Source of the DNA: Thamnaconus septentrionalis | Taxonomy: Eukaryota; Chordata; Actinopteri; Tetraodontiformes; Monacanthidae | Assembly (NCBI GenBank): GCA_009823395.1 | Contig: CM020502.1 | Span: 2,289,001-2,353,000, forward strand | Length of the DNA stretch: 64,000 nt | Reading direction: 5' to 3' | Made by a program: the position numbers and the translations under genes | The notes under the pieces: generated by a model | The model's input: the letters and a program-made list of their open reading frames with translations, nothing else | Told to the model about the DNA's origin: nothing | The model's database searches: none | In this document: one piece after another, positions 48,011-63,939 of the stretch | Layout of the letters: every line of letters starts with the position of its first letter | Position numbering within the stretch: the first letter of the stretch is position 1

Positions 48011-49560
48011 GGAAGCTGTGGGACTCTGGTTAGTGCTATTTTGCATTAACTCACCACCAACAACAACAACAACAAAGATTCTTCAAAGCACAACTTGATA
48101 AATGACATGACAAGATGCAATGTCTCATGTGTAGTGATGAGATATTATTCAGGGCCTCATGGGAGTGTTTAAAAAAAGACACTAACCCTCAATTATTAAT
48201 ATGGAACACGATTCTGTCGGTTTTATACAGTAGTTAGAAGGTAACATTTGGTAGCTTTTTGCTAAACTCTAGCCAAAACCATTAAGAAGTAGAAAAAGCC
48301 TTCATTAGACTACTTCATTACGAACTAGAAGACATTGTTTTAAATTACAATGCTTCCAGTTAGCTCAGCTTAGCCTAGCATGATGACTGTAAGAGTGCAA
48401 AAAGGGGTTCACTCTGTTTAAAAGCAGCATCCTACTTTTAAAAAAATGAAGAGACTTCTTTTGTTTTCAATTATAAGAAAAGAAATTTCCGATTATAAAC
48501 AGGTCTCTCTTGATCTGCTCAACTCAACTATTAGCAGCATTTAGCAGTCATTCACAAAGCGCTATTCTATATAAATAGCATGAAACCCTAATTTAAAGCG
48601 AATTTTCCGGTCAGACGTGCACCAAAACAGTTACAACTCTATCTTATTTTAGGACAGATGTCGATCCAATTTTATACACGATCCATAATTCTGGCTACAA
48701 GTATGCATGCTGATTTTACACCAAATCGAACTAAATGGCTATAGGTCTTTTGTTCTCAGAAAAGTCAAAACACAAAAAGTCAGTCATTAAAAAAAATACT
48801 GGGCTCTTGCATACCTTAATTGGTGTGCACTGTGTACCAAGATGTAAACTCCCATGAATGCTCCATTTCCCCATCCCATAAATAAGCCACTTCATCTTGA
48901 AAACTTGTCCTGGAAGATCTGGGGAGCAGCTGTCTCATTGAGTTTTCATGAAAGTCCAAATGTCTCCATTTAAGGTTGAGATGAACATCCTGTGTTCAGA
49001 GATGTATGATAAATAAATAAACATACTATCCTGAAACAATCTCATTGGCCGTGACATCATTGCAATTAATGTCATTTGCGTGGAAAATGTTTTCAGTTTC
49101 AACCTTCTGTCGCTGCAACATGTGAATGTCAATGGCGCTGGCTCTCCAGAGGGGGCAGCACCTCCTCAGAAAAAACCTGACACGTTCATAATGCTGTACT
49201 ATCACACGCACACATTAAACACACACAGCAACCTTTATTGTTCATGGTTGTTTAAAATGTAGGGGGTAAAATCAGGCCTAAGTGACGCAGTTGTGTTTTT
49301 CTGCAGTGTGGATGCGTGTGTTTCTCAATGCTAAGCACATCCCTCGCCTCTGGCTCCTGAGACATCTGTCTCTTATTAGCCCCTGTGGTCACCATCCACT
49401 TAATTAGTCCTGTGATGTTTTCTCCTCAGCCACGTCGTCAGCCGTGTCACAAATGTTGCAGCGAGGACTGCGGGGCGGTGTGAATGAACCGCAGGCCATA
49501 TTGGACTCCCGACCTCCCAGGGGAACCCTGCGGAGGAGAGGCTTATCGTCCACACATGCA
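48011..49560. other. Non-coding interval downstream of pim3
   Basis: (CAA)n at ~48056-48075. No gene or clear repeat boundary. Confidence 0.4.
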
Positions 49561-49990
49561 CTGCGTCGAAAAGCAGTGAGTGCACGGCGTGGACAAGGTG
49601 GATGATTTAGGCAAAATTTCTTCAATGTTCCAAGTGAACCAAGACACCAGACATGTTTCTGTACAAAAAAATGGGAGTTTAATTGAAACTTTTGTATCAA
49701 AAAATATCAATATCCATCCTTCACAGCCAAAAAGTCCCACAGATGAACTGAAAGGTCTCCATAATGAGGCGGCTATGTGACATCTACCAAAGCTGTTTTA
49801 ACTCGACAGATTTGTTTTGTTTTTTTTTTCTCTCTCAACTTCTTCATAGAACTCAAATGAACCTTAACAGTACAGGAACCAGGTGTATATCTCTGAACTT
49901 TGCCATTCAACATTGACCGACAGACTTCTTTTAAAAGTAGTTAAAGAACATTCAAATGCTTTTTTTTTTTTCAAATTTAAGTAAACTTGT

Positions 49991-49996
49991 TTTATT
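49991..49996 (-). terminator. pim3 polyadenylation signal candidate
   Basis: AATAAA on the minus strand, about 1.5 kb past the pim3 stop and downstream of the AU-rich elements. Confidence 0.4.
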
Positions 49997-50171
49997 CTGC
50001 TTTACATCGACAACTGCTCAGTGCATCCTCCACATCTCAAAAAAAACAAAAACAAAAACAAATCATGTCGCAAAATGTAAAAATAAGTTATAGGAATGCA
50101 AACCCAAAAAAAAAAAAAGACCAAGAAGGATATGCAATTTGTCTTTTAAGGTGGGGGCTTTAAGCATAGAC

Positions 50172-50187
50172 AATAAATAAATAAATA
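50172..50187 (-). promoter_or_regulatory. AU-rich element in pim3 3' UTR
   Basis: On the minus strand it reads ATTTATTTATTTATTG, three overlapping AUUUA pentamers. Such elements destabilise PIM-family mRNAs in mammals. Confidence 0.6.
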
Positions 50188-51261
50188 GCCACAGAGTGTG
50201 GAATGTCTACATGTTTACAAATAAATTAAAAAGCAAATGGGGAGAAGAAAAGAACACACAAAGAGAAAAAAATACACTCTGTACAATATATTTGAAAAAA
50301 GAAAAACATTACATATTTGCGTTCATGAATATTGCATTGATTGTGCATTTCACACCCCCCAAATCCTGAGGGAGGCCAGGGGGCGGGGCTATGTAGTGTC
50401 GAGCAGTGAGATGACGGGAGGCAAAAAAAAAAACACAAAAAGAGGGGGGAAAAAAAGGACAGTAAAAGAACTTTAGGCGGGCCTTCTGCCCAGCAACAGG
50501 CATCAAAGGGGCACAAAGAGGAGAAAAAGCCGTGGGGCGGGGGAGAGGGAGGGGTAGAGTTTGTTTGTGTGTGTGTGTGTGTGTATGTGTGCGCATGTGT
50601 GGGTTGACATTTTGAAGACATTCAGAAAAAAAGACAGGATCCAGTTTCCAAACACCTGTTCAGGCTAAAGAGTGAGTGAGCAGCGTTAAAGAGAGCGACA
50701 CAGAGTTGAGTCAAGTGTTTTTCAAGTATTCCATTGTCGGGAAGAGCCCCGCCCCTACACCTCCTCTCCTGCCTCGTGCTATCTTTAAGCGCCTCGGCTG
50801 CTTTGGCCCATGGCGAGGGGGGGGGGCTGGGCCGTGACCCGCCACGCCCCCACCCACATCTCCATCGCGCCGCCGGGCCAAACGCCGAGAGCCCCGAAAA
50901 ACAGGTTGTTTTGACGAAAGCCCCCCCAAGAAAAGCAGCTTCCCAAAAAAAGGCACTACAAAAATCAAAAATAATTAAAACATTTAAATAAAAAGTTTTG
51001 TTTTCTCTCTTGTCATCTTTCATGTTTAATCTCTGAGCTCTATGAGAGCAGCCGTGTCTGGTCGGAGGGCCTTGCCAGCTGCATATACCAGCCTAGTAAC
51101 AAAAATGAAATAAAGTACAAAAAAAAAAGAAGGGGGGGAAGAAAAAAATAAATAGCGCTGGTAAGACCACCCAAACAGAAAAAACATGTTCCCCATGAGG
51201 AAACAAAAATCAAATAATGGGGGGGGTGGGGGTAAGAATAAGAAAAGGAAGAACAAATGGT

Positions 51262-51275
51262 ATAATAATAATAAT

Positions 51276-51316
<41 letters not shown>
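51262..51316. repeat. (AAT)n microsatellite in pim3 3' UTR
   Basis: About 17 mostly perfect AAT units. Confidence 0.85.
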
Positions 51317-51318
<2 letters not shown>

Positions 51319-51497
51319 TAGAAATTCCCGACAAAAGAGGAAAATTAAAGTAGGTTTTCATACAGCTGGAGCCACCGAGTGGAGCGTCCAGCTACTGACA
51401 GGCCAGTGAGGCTACAGGCTGCTGAGTCCATACCACCACCTGCGAGCCCCTTCTTCTCCTCCCCCCACCCCCACCCCCAGAGAGCACGCTCAGTCTG

Positions 51498-54473
<2,976 letters not shown>

Positions 54474-55480
54474 AATTCACACTGAACACACCGGTGTCGA
54501 AAAAAAAGGCAGCAGCAGCACGGCCCAGGGTTGGGCGGTTTTTTTCAGTTTCACAACTGGTGCAAGACGCGGGGGGGGTCCTGGCTTGGCTTCGAGCGAA
54601 GAATGATGTATCCAAGAGCCAGCAGTGCGCCAAGTCCGCCGCGCCGCACCGCGCCCGTCCAAAATGAAAAAAAGAGGAGTCGTGTCACGACAGTCAAGTC
54701 GCACACCGTTTGTCCGAAAACCGCATGAAAAAACAGCCCGTGTGTCTCAAGGCGAGAGCAGCAGAAGTAAAAAAAAACAAAAACAAAAACAGTCCGTTAG
54801 AGAAGTAAATAAAAAAAAACGCACACGCTCCGATGCGTCGAGTAGCCGCGTCGACAGAGTGCGGCGTTCAATGCCCTCCGCCGCGTGTTGATATCCCGAC
54901 GAGCAGCCAGCCACAGTCTGAGCTTTTGACGCGGGAGCTCCAAGCCAATATTTTGACGTGGAGGGTGGGGGGAAGGAGTGGTGGTGGTGGTGGTGCTGGT
55001 GGTGACGATGGTATCCTTCCGCCCGCGATCCGAGCCGACACGCTCCCCCCTTATATCGACGTCAACTCGTGATCCTCCGCTTGAAATGTGGTTTGGACGA
55101 GGCCGGACGACCCGTTTTGCGATCCCAGAGCGTTTTTTACCCACCAGTGCGCGCGATAAAAACGCTATTTTCCCCCGCGCACTACTTTTTTCATAGTACG
55201 AGACGGACGCCCAAGAATGCCTTGTCTGGAGGCTCTTGGCTGTGTTCACTACCGACTCGACTCGGCCCGACCAATCAGATGTCCTATATAAATACGGTGT
55301 TTGCTGTTTGGACCAATCACGACAAGGTTATTATAATAAAGCAGGCGTTTAAAGCGCACGTGGCGGCAATTCGAAGGCGGCCCGGTCTCCTCCCTCTTCG
55401 CCGCAGCTCTGCAGGGAGAGAAAACGGTAGGAGGGGAAAGTTCACTTTTTTACGCTCTGATTTACCAAAACACTATAGTT
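54474..55480 (-). promoter_or_regulatory. pim3 promoter / 5' UTR, CpG-rich
   Basis: CpG-rich region upstream of the pim3 ATG. CCAAT boxes on the plus strand at ~55269 and ~55311 flank a CTATATAAATAC (~55285; TATTTATATAG on the gene strand). The start site is not fixed by sequence alone. A GTG-repeat patch lies at ~54979-55005. Confidence 0.5.
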
Positions 55481-55509
55481 TACATCTGCAAAAGCGCTAA
55501 GCCAAGAGA

Positions 55510-56226
55510 AAAAATAAAACAAAATAAATAAATAAATAAATAAATACAGCTGTCACATTTTCAACATTATAAGATCATTAGATGAAGATCTTATATCACA
55601 TCCGTATCACTTTTAAACAAATGCTGACGTTTTTAATGTCATTAATGAAAATGCCTCTTCAAAAAACCTTCTAGTGATACTATATAGACTATGGTAAAAG
55701 TGCTTTAAAATGATAATGTTAACAAGTTGCACATGCAGTTCCACTATACCCCTTAACGTCCAGTCATGAGACTTGATGTTTCAAGACTGAGCACTACTAT
55801 GTGCACAAAAAACAACAAAAAGTATATTTTTGATTGTCAAATTTCTTTTTTTTAAATGTCTGTACAAAATAGTTGCGTCCAAACGTGTGCTCCTTGTTTA
55901 TTCAAAATACGTATGCATGTACGTATGTACATATGTACAAATATGTAAAAACAGTAATCACTTCTTTCTAGGATGACCCTGCAATGAGCCACACTAATGT
56001 GTTTGTAAGAGTCACCCCGATTGTAAAGACAGATGAACACAGAATGTTTTGCATCCGACAAGTGCGTGTAAACAAACAGGAGCAGCAAACAGGAATGGTG
56101 AGTTGCAACACAATCAGTTGTGTGGAGCCAGCTGCTCCATTTCAGAAAAATCAACTTTCCAGTTTTACTGATACACATATGGCATGACCTTGGCTCTAGG
56201 TGAACTTTCCACTTTTTATCTTCTGC

Positions 56227-56230
<4 letters not shown>
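55510..56230. other. Non-coding interval upstream of pim3
   Basis: (AAAT)n at ~55520-55546, otherwise AT-rich without recognised features. Confidence 0.4.
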
Positions 56231-56231
<1 letters not shown>

Positions 56232-56289
<58 letters not shown>

Positions 56290-56390
56290 TAGGCGGTATG
56301 TTTGCATGCGTGTTGCCACTAACTCAACAAAAGGATCAGAGAGTTCCAGGGAAACTGATCTTGTTACATAAAAGTGCACGCGCGCGCACG

Positions 56391-56453
<63 letters not shown>
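56232..56453. repeat. Facing (GT)n and (CA)n arrays
   Basis: (GT)n at 56232-56288 and, about 100 bp on, CG/CA then (CA)n at 56381-56453. The two arms are complementary over ~57 bp. Confidence 0.9.
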
Positions 56454-56454
<1 letters not shown>

Positions 56455-56530
56455 ATAATAAATGTTGCTTTATCTTCTGTAAACACATACACGGCCCTTT
56501 GATGAAACATTTTAATAATGGAATTCTTCT

Positions 56531-56535
56531 TCTTC

Positions 56536-56579
<44 letters not shown>

Positions 56580-56599
56580 ATTATTAATACTACTACTAC

Positions 56600-56632
<33 letters not shown>
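56531..56632. repeat. (ATT)n followed by (AAT)n
   Basis: (TTA)n at ~56531-56579 and (TAA)n at ~56600-56630, separated by ACTACTACT. The arms are complementary. Confidence 0.9.
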
Positions 56633-56639
56633 TTTATTA

Positions 56640-58020
56640 TATTATATATTTAGATATTATTTATATATTATAAAATAATTACTTTAATAGAAAATGTAGC
56701 TGTTGCATTTACTTAAAAAATGAATGAAACACTAACATGGTTACTGGGTTACTGTTTGCCTTCATGTCACTGGCCTATGTTGATGTATTTAAGAATATAT
56801 AGGTATTGACCTCAGGGCTTGAGTGATGCTCTGTTCATGGGGCTTTAAGCACCGAGTACTCTGCTGTGTGTTTATGAAGAGACAACCAGATCAACTTTCG
56901 GTCTAGCAGAAGCAGGCAGGCAGGCTCTATTTGCATTTTTACGAGATTTACTACAGCCATTCAGGTTGCACTTTGGCTTACAAGTTGATTAGCCCCATGT
57001 TTGCAAAACATTCACATTCAGGGGCCCGTGTAAAGTGATTAGATAGATCAATGGCTTGTGTGATACTTGGGAAGCCCTCAGCGTGAAGAGATGTCTGGGC
57101 AGCAATCACAACTCACAGTTTCAGGTGAGAGAGTGGAGGGACTCCTCAACAACCCAGAGGTTCACTCACCTGCTCAGTTTATTAGGCACTTGGTACTCCA
57201 AAGGTATTGCAAAGACATGCCAACAGCATTGCGCACATGTACCTGTACATACACTGTACTTACATTGCTTTCACACACGAGCTAGCGCTTAATGTGCTGT
57301 TATCGTCACCATTTCTAGCTCTAGATTCTGACTTCTGGTCCTGAAGCGAATGCAACATGAGGTCAAGAAAGAACATTTGCACTCACTTCCTATTTTAAGA
57401 GACACAGCAGCATATGACTAATATATGGGTCAGTTTTTTTTTCTTGAACACAATCTTCTAGTAGCCCAATCTCATGAACCTTTCCTTTAGACGTAGGGCC
57501 TGCCAGTATTTCTGCAGCGCTTCCTGCTTGGCAGGCGCGAGCCCAGGTGATCTCGGACGTCCAAATAGTTAGCCGCAACACGCTTGGGTGACTTTTTAGG
57601 TCTGCGGCTCTGGCCCCCCAAAAAACCTGTCTCTTCCCATTTGCACATTTTCTTTCTGCACGGAGTGTCACTTCGCATGACGTCTCACTCGCAGCTGAGT
57701 CGGAGAGGAATGAAGCCAAGCGCGGGCGCTCCTCATTCTCCGCCGTGAGTGGGTGCAACAGGTGCACCGAAAATAACAGCGTTGGAGTATGTTATGCCCT
57801 AAATGCAAATGAGCGAATGGGAACAGGGTGAAGGTGTGACAGCGGCGGTGATATTGAGTGTCGGCCCCGGTGTTTACTGGCATTCTGGACAGCCAGCGCG
57901 TGATTCCAGAAATAAAAAGAAGATTCATAGGTGGCTAAATATAATCGTCATGAAACCTCTTTAGCTCTGACCTTAATGAGCTACACAATACAAATGGCGT
58001 GACAAAGGAACACAAAAATG
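56640..58020. other. Non-coding interval, partly enhancer-like
   Basis: AATGCAAATGAG (octamer-like, ~57802) and CCTTAATGAGC (~57970) occur in a low-repeat stretch 57660-58010. No gene recognised. Confidence 0.3.
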
Positions 58021-58079
58021 TGTTTGGCACTGGTGTTGCGTTTGAGTCTTTATCAAACCAAGAGGTCCCAAATTATGCA

Positions 58080-58294
58080 AAATTAGTTTTACAGAGATGA
58101 TAATGATAATGTGCCTCAAGCCAGTCAGAGAACTCCCCTGAAATGTCCTGAAAAGCCCCTCCTTTGCTGCTTGTTCCATATTTAAGGAAATAAATGAGTA
58201 CGAAAACGCAAATGCCCACTTGTTGTTTTTCTGTGATTGTACATAGAGATTTGATTTGTCTGTGGATGTCATTTAGCCCTGTACAAATAAAAGG

Positions 58295-58330
<36 letters not shown>
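58080..58330 (+). mobile_element. L2-type LINE 3' tail
   Basis: Ends CCTGTACAAATAAAAGGTG followed by (ATTG)n to 58330, the usual finish of fish L2 elements. The body is too short to read an ORF. Confidence 0.55.
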
Positions 58331-58331
<1 letters not shown>

Positions 58332-58560
58332 ATAATAATAATAATAATAAACTTTTATTTGTACAGCGCTAAATCACAACCAATGGCGTCTCAAAGCGCT
58401 TTATACAATCAGAGAGAACCAACTGGGCCCCGAGCAGCAAAATGCGACAGTGGCTGGGAAAAACTCCCTGTGGGAGAAACCTCAGAACCAGACTCCAGAG
58501 GGCCATCATCTGCCTATGAGTAGTTGGGGTGAAATACAAAAATAGAGGAGAGACAGAGAG
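58331..58560 (-). repeat. Interspersed repeat with (AAT)n tail, reverse orientation
   Basis: (AAT)n then ACTTTTATTTGTACAGCGCT, CTCAAAGCGCTTTA, GGGAAAAACTCCCTGTGGG and GAAACCTCAGAACCAGACTC, a combination seen in many fish repeat copies. It sits head-to-tail with the L2 tail before it. Confidence 0.5.
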
Positions 58561-59009
58561 AGAGAAAAGTGTTAGAGTGAGAGCAGTGTTTGTCAACTTT
58601 AATAAAAAAACAACCCCAGCCCAGGTTTTAGTTCCGACCCCATAGACGGACGAGTGTTCACCTTGTGTTTGTCCCTTTTTAGACATGTAGAAGGTCAGAA
58701 CAAAACTGCATTTTGTATGTAGCCAGCAAAGTGTAAGCATTGTAAATTGTATTTTTTTTTTAACAGTGTGCTAAATGTGCTGTTTTTAAGATTTAGAAGT
58801 TTGTTTTGTTTTTTGAGAGTTCTCAGAAGTGGTTTAGATTTCAGCTCTCATGCTTTGTTTCACACAATGTACAAAATGAAAAATGAGTAAGTGAATGAAG
58901 AAAATACTTCGGGAGGTACCTGCAAAACCGAAAGCCAGCAACACAGTGTTGGAGCTGCGGGCTGTGAACAGAGGGTTAAATAAGCGTTTATTTGGAATAT
59001 CAAGAGTTT

Positions 59010-59046
59010 TATTTATTCATTTATTTATTTATTTATTTATTTATTT
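59010..59046. repeat. (ATTT)n microsatellite
   Basis: About nine TTTA units followed by a G-rich run. Confidence 0.85.
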
Positions 59047-59639
59047 TGGGGGTGGGGGAGGGGATGAAAAATACAAATGGGACAACAAGGGGCCTTCAAT
59101 GTTTTTGCCCTGAGCACAGTGATGCCATGAAGTATTCATGACTGAAATCATCCTTCTCCTGTCTTCGCCGTGCGAAGCAGCTAAGCGTCGAGTGAGGCGT
59201 TCAGGCAGTTGGCCACCCATGTGTGCCAACAGTAGAAGTGCAGACAGGTGGTTTTTGTTGTTGTTTGTAACCCCTGAACCTTCCCAATCTCCCTCTGCGT
59301 CCCTTCCCATGGCCTGGTACAGACGCGTGCTGCACAGTTGTCTGCAGCCCTCGTGGGAAATCATCATTGTGGCTTTTTTATTTCTCTCCGCCATTGCTTT
59401 TGATCTGTGGATGGAGAGGAAGCGACAGGGGGAGGGGCCAGACAGAGCTTGTGGCCTGAAGATGAGCCGTCACTGTTCACCCCTCCCTCACTCACTCCTT
59501 CTCTCCCTCTCTCTCTCTCTTTCTCCGCATGCCTGGGATGCCTCCCGTTTTCCTTTGCTCTAATTGCCGCCTTCGTGAAAAAAAAAGGAAAAAAAAAAAA
59601 AAAAAAAAGTGTGTCAGTGAGCTGAAATAGTTTTTTGAT

Positions 59640-60060
59640 GAAGGGTCTCGGCTGTGTCTGTAATTTCATGGATTTCATTTGGGGACACATAAAGCCAGAC
59701 ATCACTCCAGGTTCTGTGGCCACATCAAAAGGTGGCGGGGTCGCTGTGTGTTATTATTAGCCCCATCGCGCTGGACTCCGCTGGCGGCCACGTCGTTTTT
59801 TTGGTCAGCGGCCGATTGAAATCGATCCAGCTCGGTTGCGCGGCCCGTTCTTCTGCCAGGGAAATCTAAGGGGCCCCTGAATTTGTCATGCATCATGCCG
59901 GGATTAGATTCCTCAACATGTGTGCAGGATTTGCATGCATCACATCTTTCCACGGACATTACGACTCTTGAGGATGTGGATGGATATCACGCTTTGAAAG
60001 ATCCCGCCATAAAGACCTGCAGGCCATGTGATTAAAGATGTTGTAGATTAATAAGCGTGT
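59640..60060. promoter_or_regulatory. Enhancer-like non-coding block
   Basis: Non-repetitive, with TTTCATGGATTTCATTTGG, GGGATTAGATTCC, GATTTGCATGCATCAC and CCATAAAGACC, which resemble OTX, POU and HOX-type sites. Inference from motif density only. Confidence 0.3.
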
Positions 60061-63000
60061 AAAAGTCTTAATGCTGTGACATTGGAAGTCAGGGAATCTG
60101 CTTATTTTCAGCAGTTGTATTTGTATTTTGTATTTGCATTAGAGACCACCACTGATGAAGCGAAAAAGCTGTGCACCCTCACCTTCCAGGGCTGGAACTC
60201 ATTTATGAATCTGCCTACTGTGCAACACAAAGACACAAAAAGACACAAATGTTTGCCAAGGGAGACAATCGTGCAAGTGTGCATATCTTAAACATTGAAG
60301 TAAATGTGCAACCAGTACCAAGTGTGCGCTCAGTATGGAAGTTCAGTGATGAGGCTAGCAAACACGGCCTGGCTGGCTAGGATTCTGACAGCTAAGCCTG
60401 ATCAGCGTCAGCAGAGTTTTACGCATACGGTTGCTGGCATTTTGAGATTGGGAAAGGCATAGCAAACTTTCATATTTCAACAACATTACTGTTTGGGAAG
60501 TGTACTGAGTGGACCACGTAGCTTAAACTCCTGTAGCTTTCCATGCAATCTTTCCCGATTGCTATGTTGTCACTTGGCCTGAAGTCACACAAGAATACAA
60601 GAATACACAAGAATACACAAGCGACTCTTTTTTTTCTGAGAGACAATGTTCCCATCCAAGCCCCAGACCTGGACGGGTTCAGGTAGAGAGTCACGCGTGC
60701 TACTTGCCTGCCAGGTTGCTGTATGGATTACTGTCTGGACTCGGCATTATGTAACAATGTCAGCTCCTTAGTCAGCCTCGTAATCTGGCTGCCTGCATTG
60801 CGTAACTGTTCATTGGTTCTTTGTACACATTCCCTCACACCTTCCCTTTTGCACTTCTCGCATACGTCCTGATAACTGAACGGGAGGCATGCTTTCTTCC
60901 TGCTAACGACCAGGTTGCATATTTACCACAGATTTGCTCTGCCGTTAACGCGGGGGAATGCTAGCCCTGGGTCGTGCAAGTGCAGGCCTGTGCATGCGTG
61001 TTTTACGAGTACACCTAGCTTGGCCAGGACATTGTGAACAACAACAACAACAACCATCACCACCACCCCATACGCAGCACTTTCTGGACCACTAGGTATC
61101 TCGCTGCCATGTTTGTTTTTGCCTCGTTTTATTTGGAGCTGTTAAGTGGTTGTAATTTTGCTCAAGGTGCGTGCGCCAGTTGAGTAAAAAACCACGTGTG
61201 GAAATGAAGTCCTTAAACTCCAGGACTCCAGCTCTCAGAGCACGCACACATGTATAATTTGTAGGCCTGAAAACATTCAAGTGCGCACTCACATATGTGC
61301 ACACCCTGTGTTGAGCTTCCAAGTTGCTTTTATACTGCTTTGCGTATTAGCATCGACTGTTAATTTGAGCTCTCGGCCTTCTGCGTCAGCGTGCATGTGC
61401 GTGAACGTTAATGCCAGCACGACGGGAGGGCACAGAGCAGGCCGAAGGGCTGCGGTGTGGGAGATTCCATAAAAACAAATACACCACGCGACGGTCGGCA
61501 TCACTGCTGGATTTTTTTTTTTTCTTTCAAAAAAAAAGGCTGTTAGTGTTTCATGTTCAATCTCGGGCAGTAAAACACGCTACAGTAGGAAACAGCAGTA
61601 TGGATGGGGGAAAATCCAAAACAGATGCAGAAGTCATGGCAGCTCTCGCCATTTAACATGCCAATCAGCAGCTGGCCGCGCAGCTTTTGACATTGGGAGC
61701 TGCCACATTTCAAGTTTGACACCCGGGAGACTCGACACAAAATGGTTTGCATTCCCAAAAGCATGCTCCACCGATCATCCGTCAGTAACAGAGTGTCATT
61801 TACCAGTCAATAATCACTCTCAGACTCGATTGCTCAAAACGTCTCAGAAGTCTATGCCTCGAGCAGCTATGCTGGCCGTTAACCCCACCCCACTCTGACT
61901 AGCAAGGCCAGCATGTAGCACGCCGTCCTCATACCGCATACATGAAAGTTTCACTTAAGTGCTCCACTTCCTTCCAGTGGCTTGATCCATTTAACTGACC
62001 ATCCCTGTCTTAAGAGGATACAGAGAATAAAGCCTTAAATCTCTCCAGGCCCACAACCCTGAGAGCTGAGAGTGGAGGTGAAGGCACTGGGATAGAAAGC
62101 CCTGATTGGATATTGGTGGGTCAAACTATGAACACTGGTTTCTGGTCAATGGTTTCCACAGAACAAAACCAATTATTTCACCTTTTGTCACTACTGGTTG
62201 AATATGCACAAATAGAAAGAGGGGTTGTCATAAAAAGGGATTAAGTATTTGTCATGAACTTTTTAAAAACATATATATATATATATTTCTTTGTATATGC
62301 AGTATCTAATTTATTTCATATGTAAATGTTAAGCAAAAAGAGGTTTGATTCGTCTTGTATTAATAAAAATACTGAGAGACACTGCAAAAAAAACAAAACA
62401 TGACAAGAGGAACAACTACATTTTATAATCCAAGGCCACAAACATTAACAAATATTGTTTAATTGAATTGTTTCGGAATAGTTTAAAAATAGCTGCATGA
62501 GAAGGTTGAAAATGCACAGATGCCACAGGTTGAAATGTGAGCACTGTTGAGGACCTCAGATGACACTGTCTTGGAAATTCCTTCAAGGCAATTTAAATTT
62601 AATCCATTCTTTAATCTTTAATCACATGAAATTACCATGAAAACCATTTAAGTTGGTTTAATACATTTCAGAATTGTCCTAAGAGGAAAGCTACCTATCT
62701 TCATCTTTCTTTTTTTTTCATTTCAATTTATTTTTTGTTTGTAGGACTTTTAAGAGCACAGACTTTGGGTCTCATACAAACCTTAGCAGTTAAAAGCTAT
62801 TTAAAAAAAAAAAAAAAAAAAAAAAGTCAATTAGAATTTCTTACCCCATCTAAGTTGAAAAAACAAAAAAAAAAACCTCCTCCAGCCCAAAAAATAAAAA
62901 CAGTGCCAAATTGTGCCAAGACGTACCACAGCACAGAATATCCTGGCCTGACAATTGGTTCCTGTGTGTACTTTGGCCCGCGCTCTGAGTAATCTGATTG

Positions 63001-63239
63001 GCTGGCAGCCGTGACGGACATTGTGCTGACTTTGTGTCTGCGAGGACCTGGATTCTGACATGAGCTGCCTGGTCAGCATTCTGTCCACACACACAGACAC
63101 ACACACAGACTCACACACACACACACACACACGCATTTTACCATAACGCACTCAATAACAACAACAAAAAAATCATCATCAGTCTTGCATAAGTCCTGAT
63201 AAACGTGCACTCAGGCCAAAACACGCCAACCACACTTGC
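60061..63239. other. Non-coding interval, nothing recognised
   Basis: A-run at ~62800-62825, T-run at ~61510 and a CA-rich patch at ~63087-63131. Open frames are chance. Confidence 0.4.
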
Positions 63240-63939
63240 AGCCTTTGGACTTTGCGTTAATATTTCAGTTTTCATCTTTGCTGCGGCCGCATCATTACTT
63301 ATTCACGAGCGTGGCTAATGGCCACATGTCATCACGGAGGGTGGACACATTGTGCAGAAACTGAGGCCCTAATCCCTCCGTCCTGATGTTACTGTGGTGA
63401 CAATAGCATAAAAAGCCCCAACGGCACCCTTGACACCAGAACAATGGGGAGGTCCTGCCGGGCCACCGCCACAGACGTTCGAACCCTTCACACCTGAGTG
63501 CCCATTGAGAACACGGGCCTCACCATCAGGTCTTAAAAATCAAATGTGCACAGTTGCAGTTTACATGAAGGGCGATCATTTAAAGGTGAATGGTGTGAGC
63601 TGCGAATGGTCCAAGACTGACCTTTTGATTTTTACCTTTTAATGAACAGAAGTAACTCCCCGTAGTGCAGTTGGTATGTTTGCGCAGGTGTGCGCGTCAT
63701 CCGCGGCTAGCGGTAAGGTGATACAGGTGAGACGTTTAGAAAATTAAAAGCCCAGGAGGGGAGGAAAACATATCGGGTATCTATGAATGACACCAAAATC
63801 ATCTTTTTGGCTCTGCTTTGGGGTTTGTTTGACACAGCCATAGGGAAATTAGGGTCACAGGGAATTTTTGTGACATGACTGAAGTAACGCTAAAGCCGGG
63901 GAAGATCATGTCATGATGTCAGGTCTTTAAAAAACGATG

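Larger units (their letters stand above)
49985..51497 (-). other. pim3: pim3 3' UTR (inferred)
   Basis: No open frames with homology. Read on the minus strand it is U-rich and contains stacked AUUUA at 50172-50187, a (TTA)n tract (~51262-51316) and the AATAAA at 49991. Confidence 0.5.

Noticed and set aside
54797..55249. 150-residue minus-strand frame upstream of pim3
   Set aside because: Lies in the CpG-rich promoter/5' region with Thr runs from GTG repeats; no homology seen.
55852..56451. 199-residue minus-strand open frame upstream of pim3
   Set aside because: It is mostly Cys-Val and Thr-His runs from the (CA)n/(GT)n arrays.
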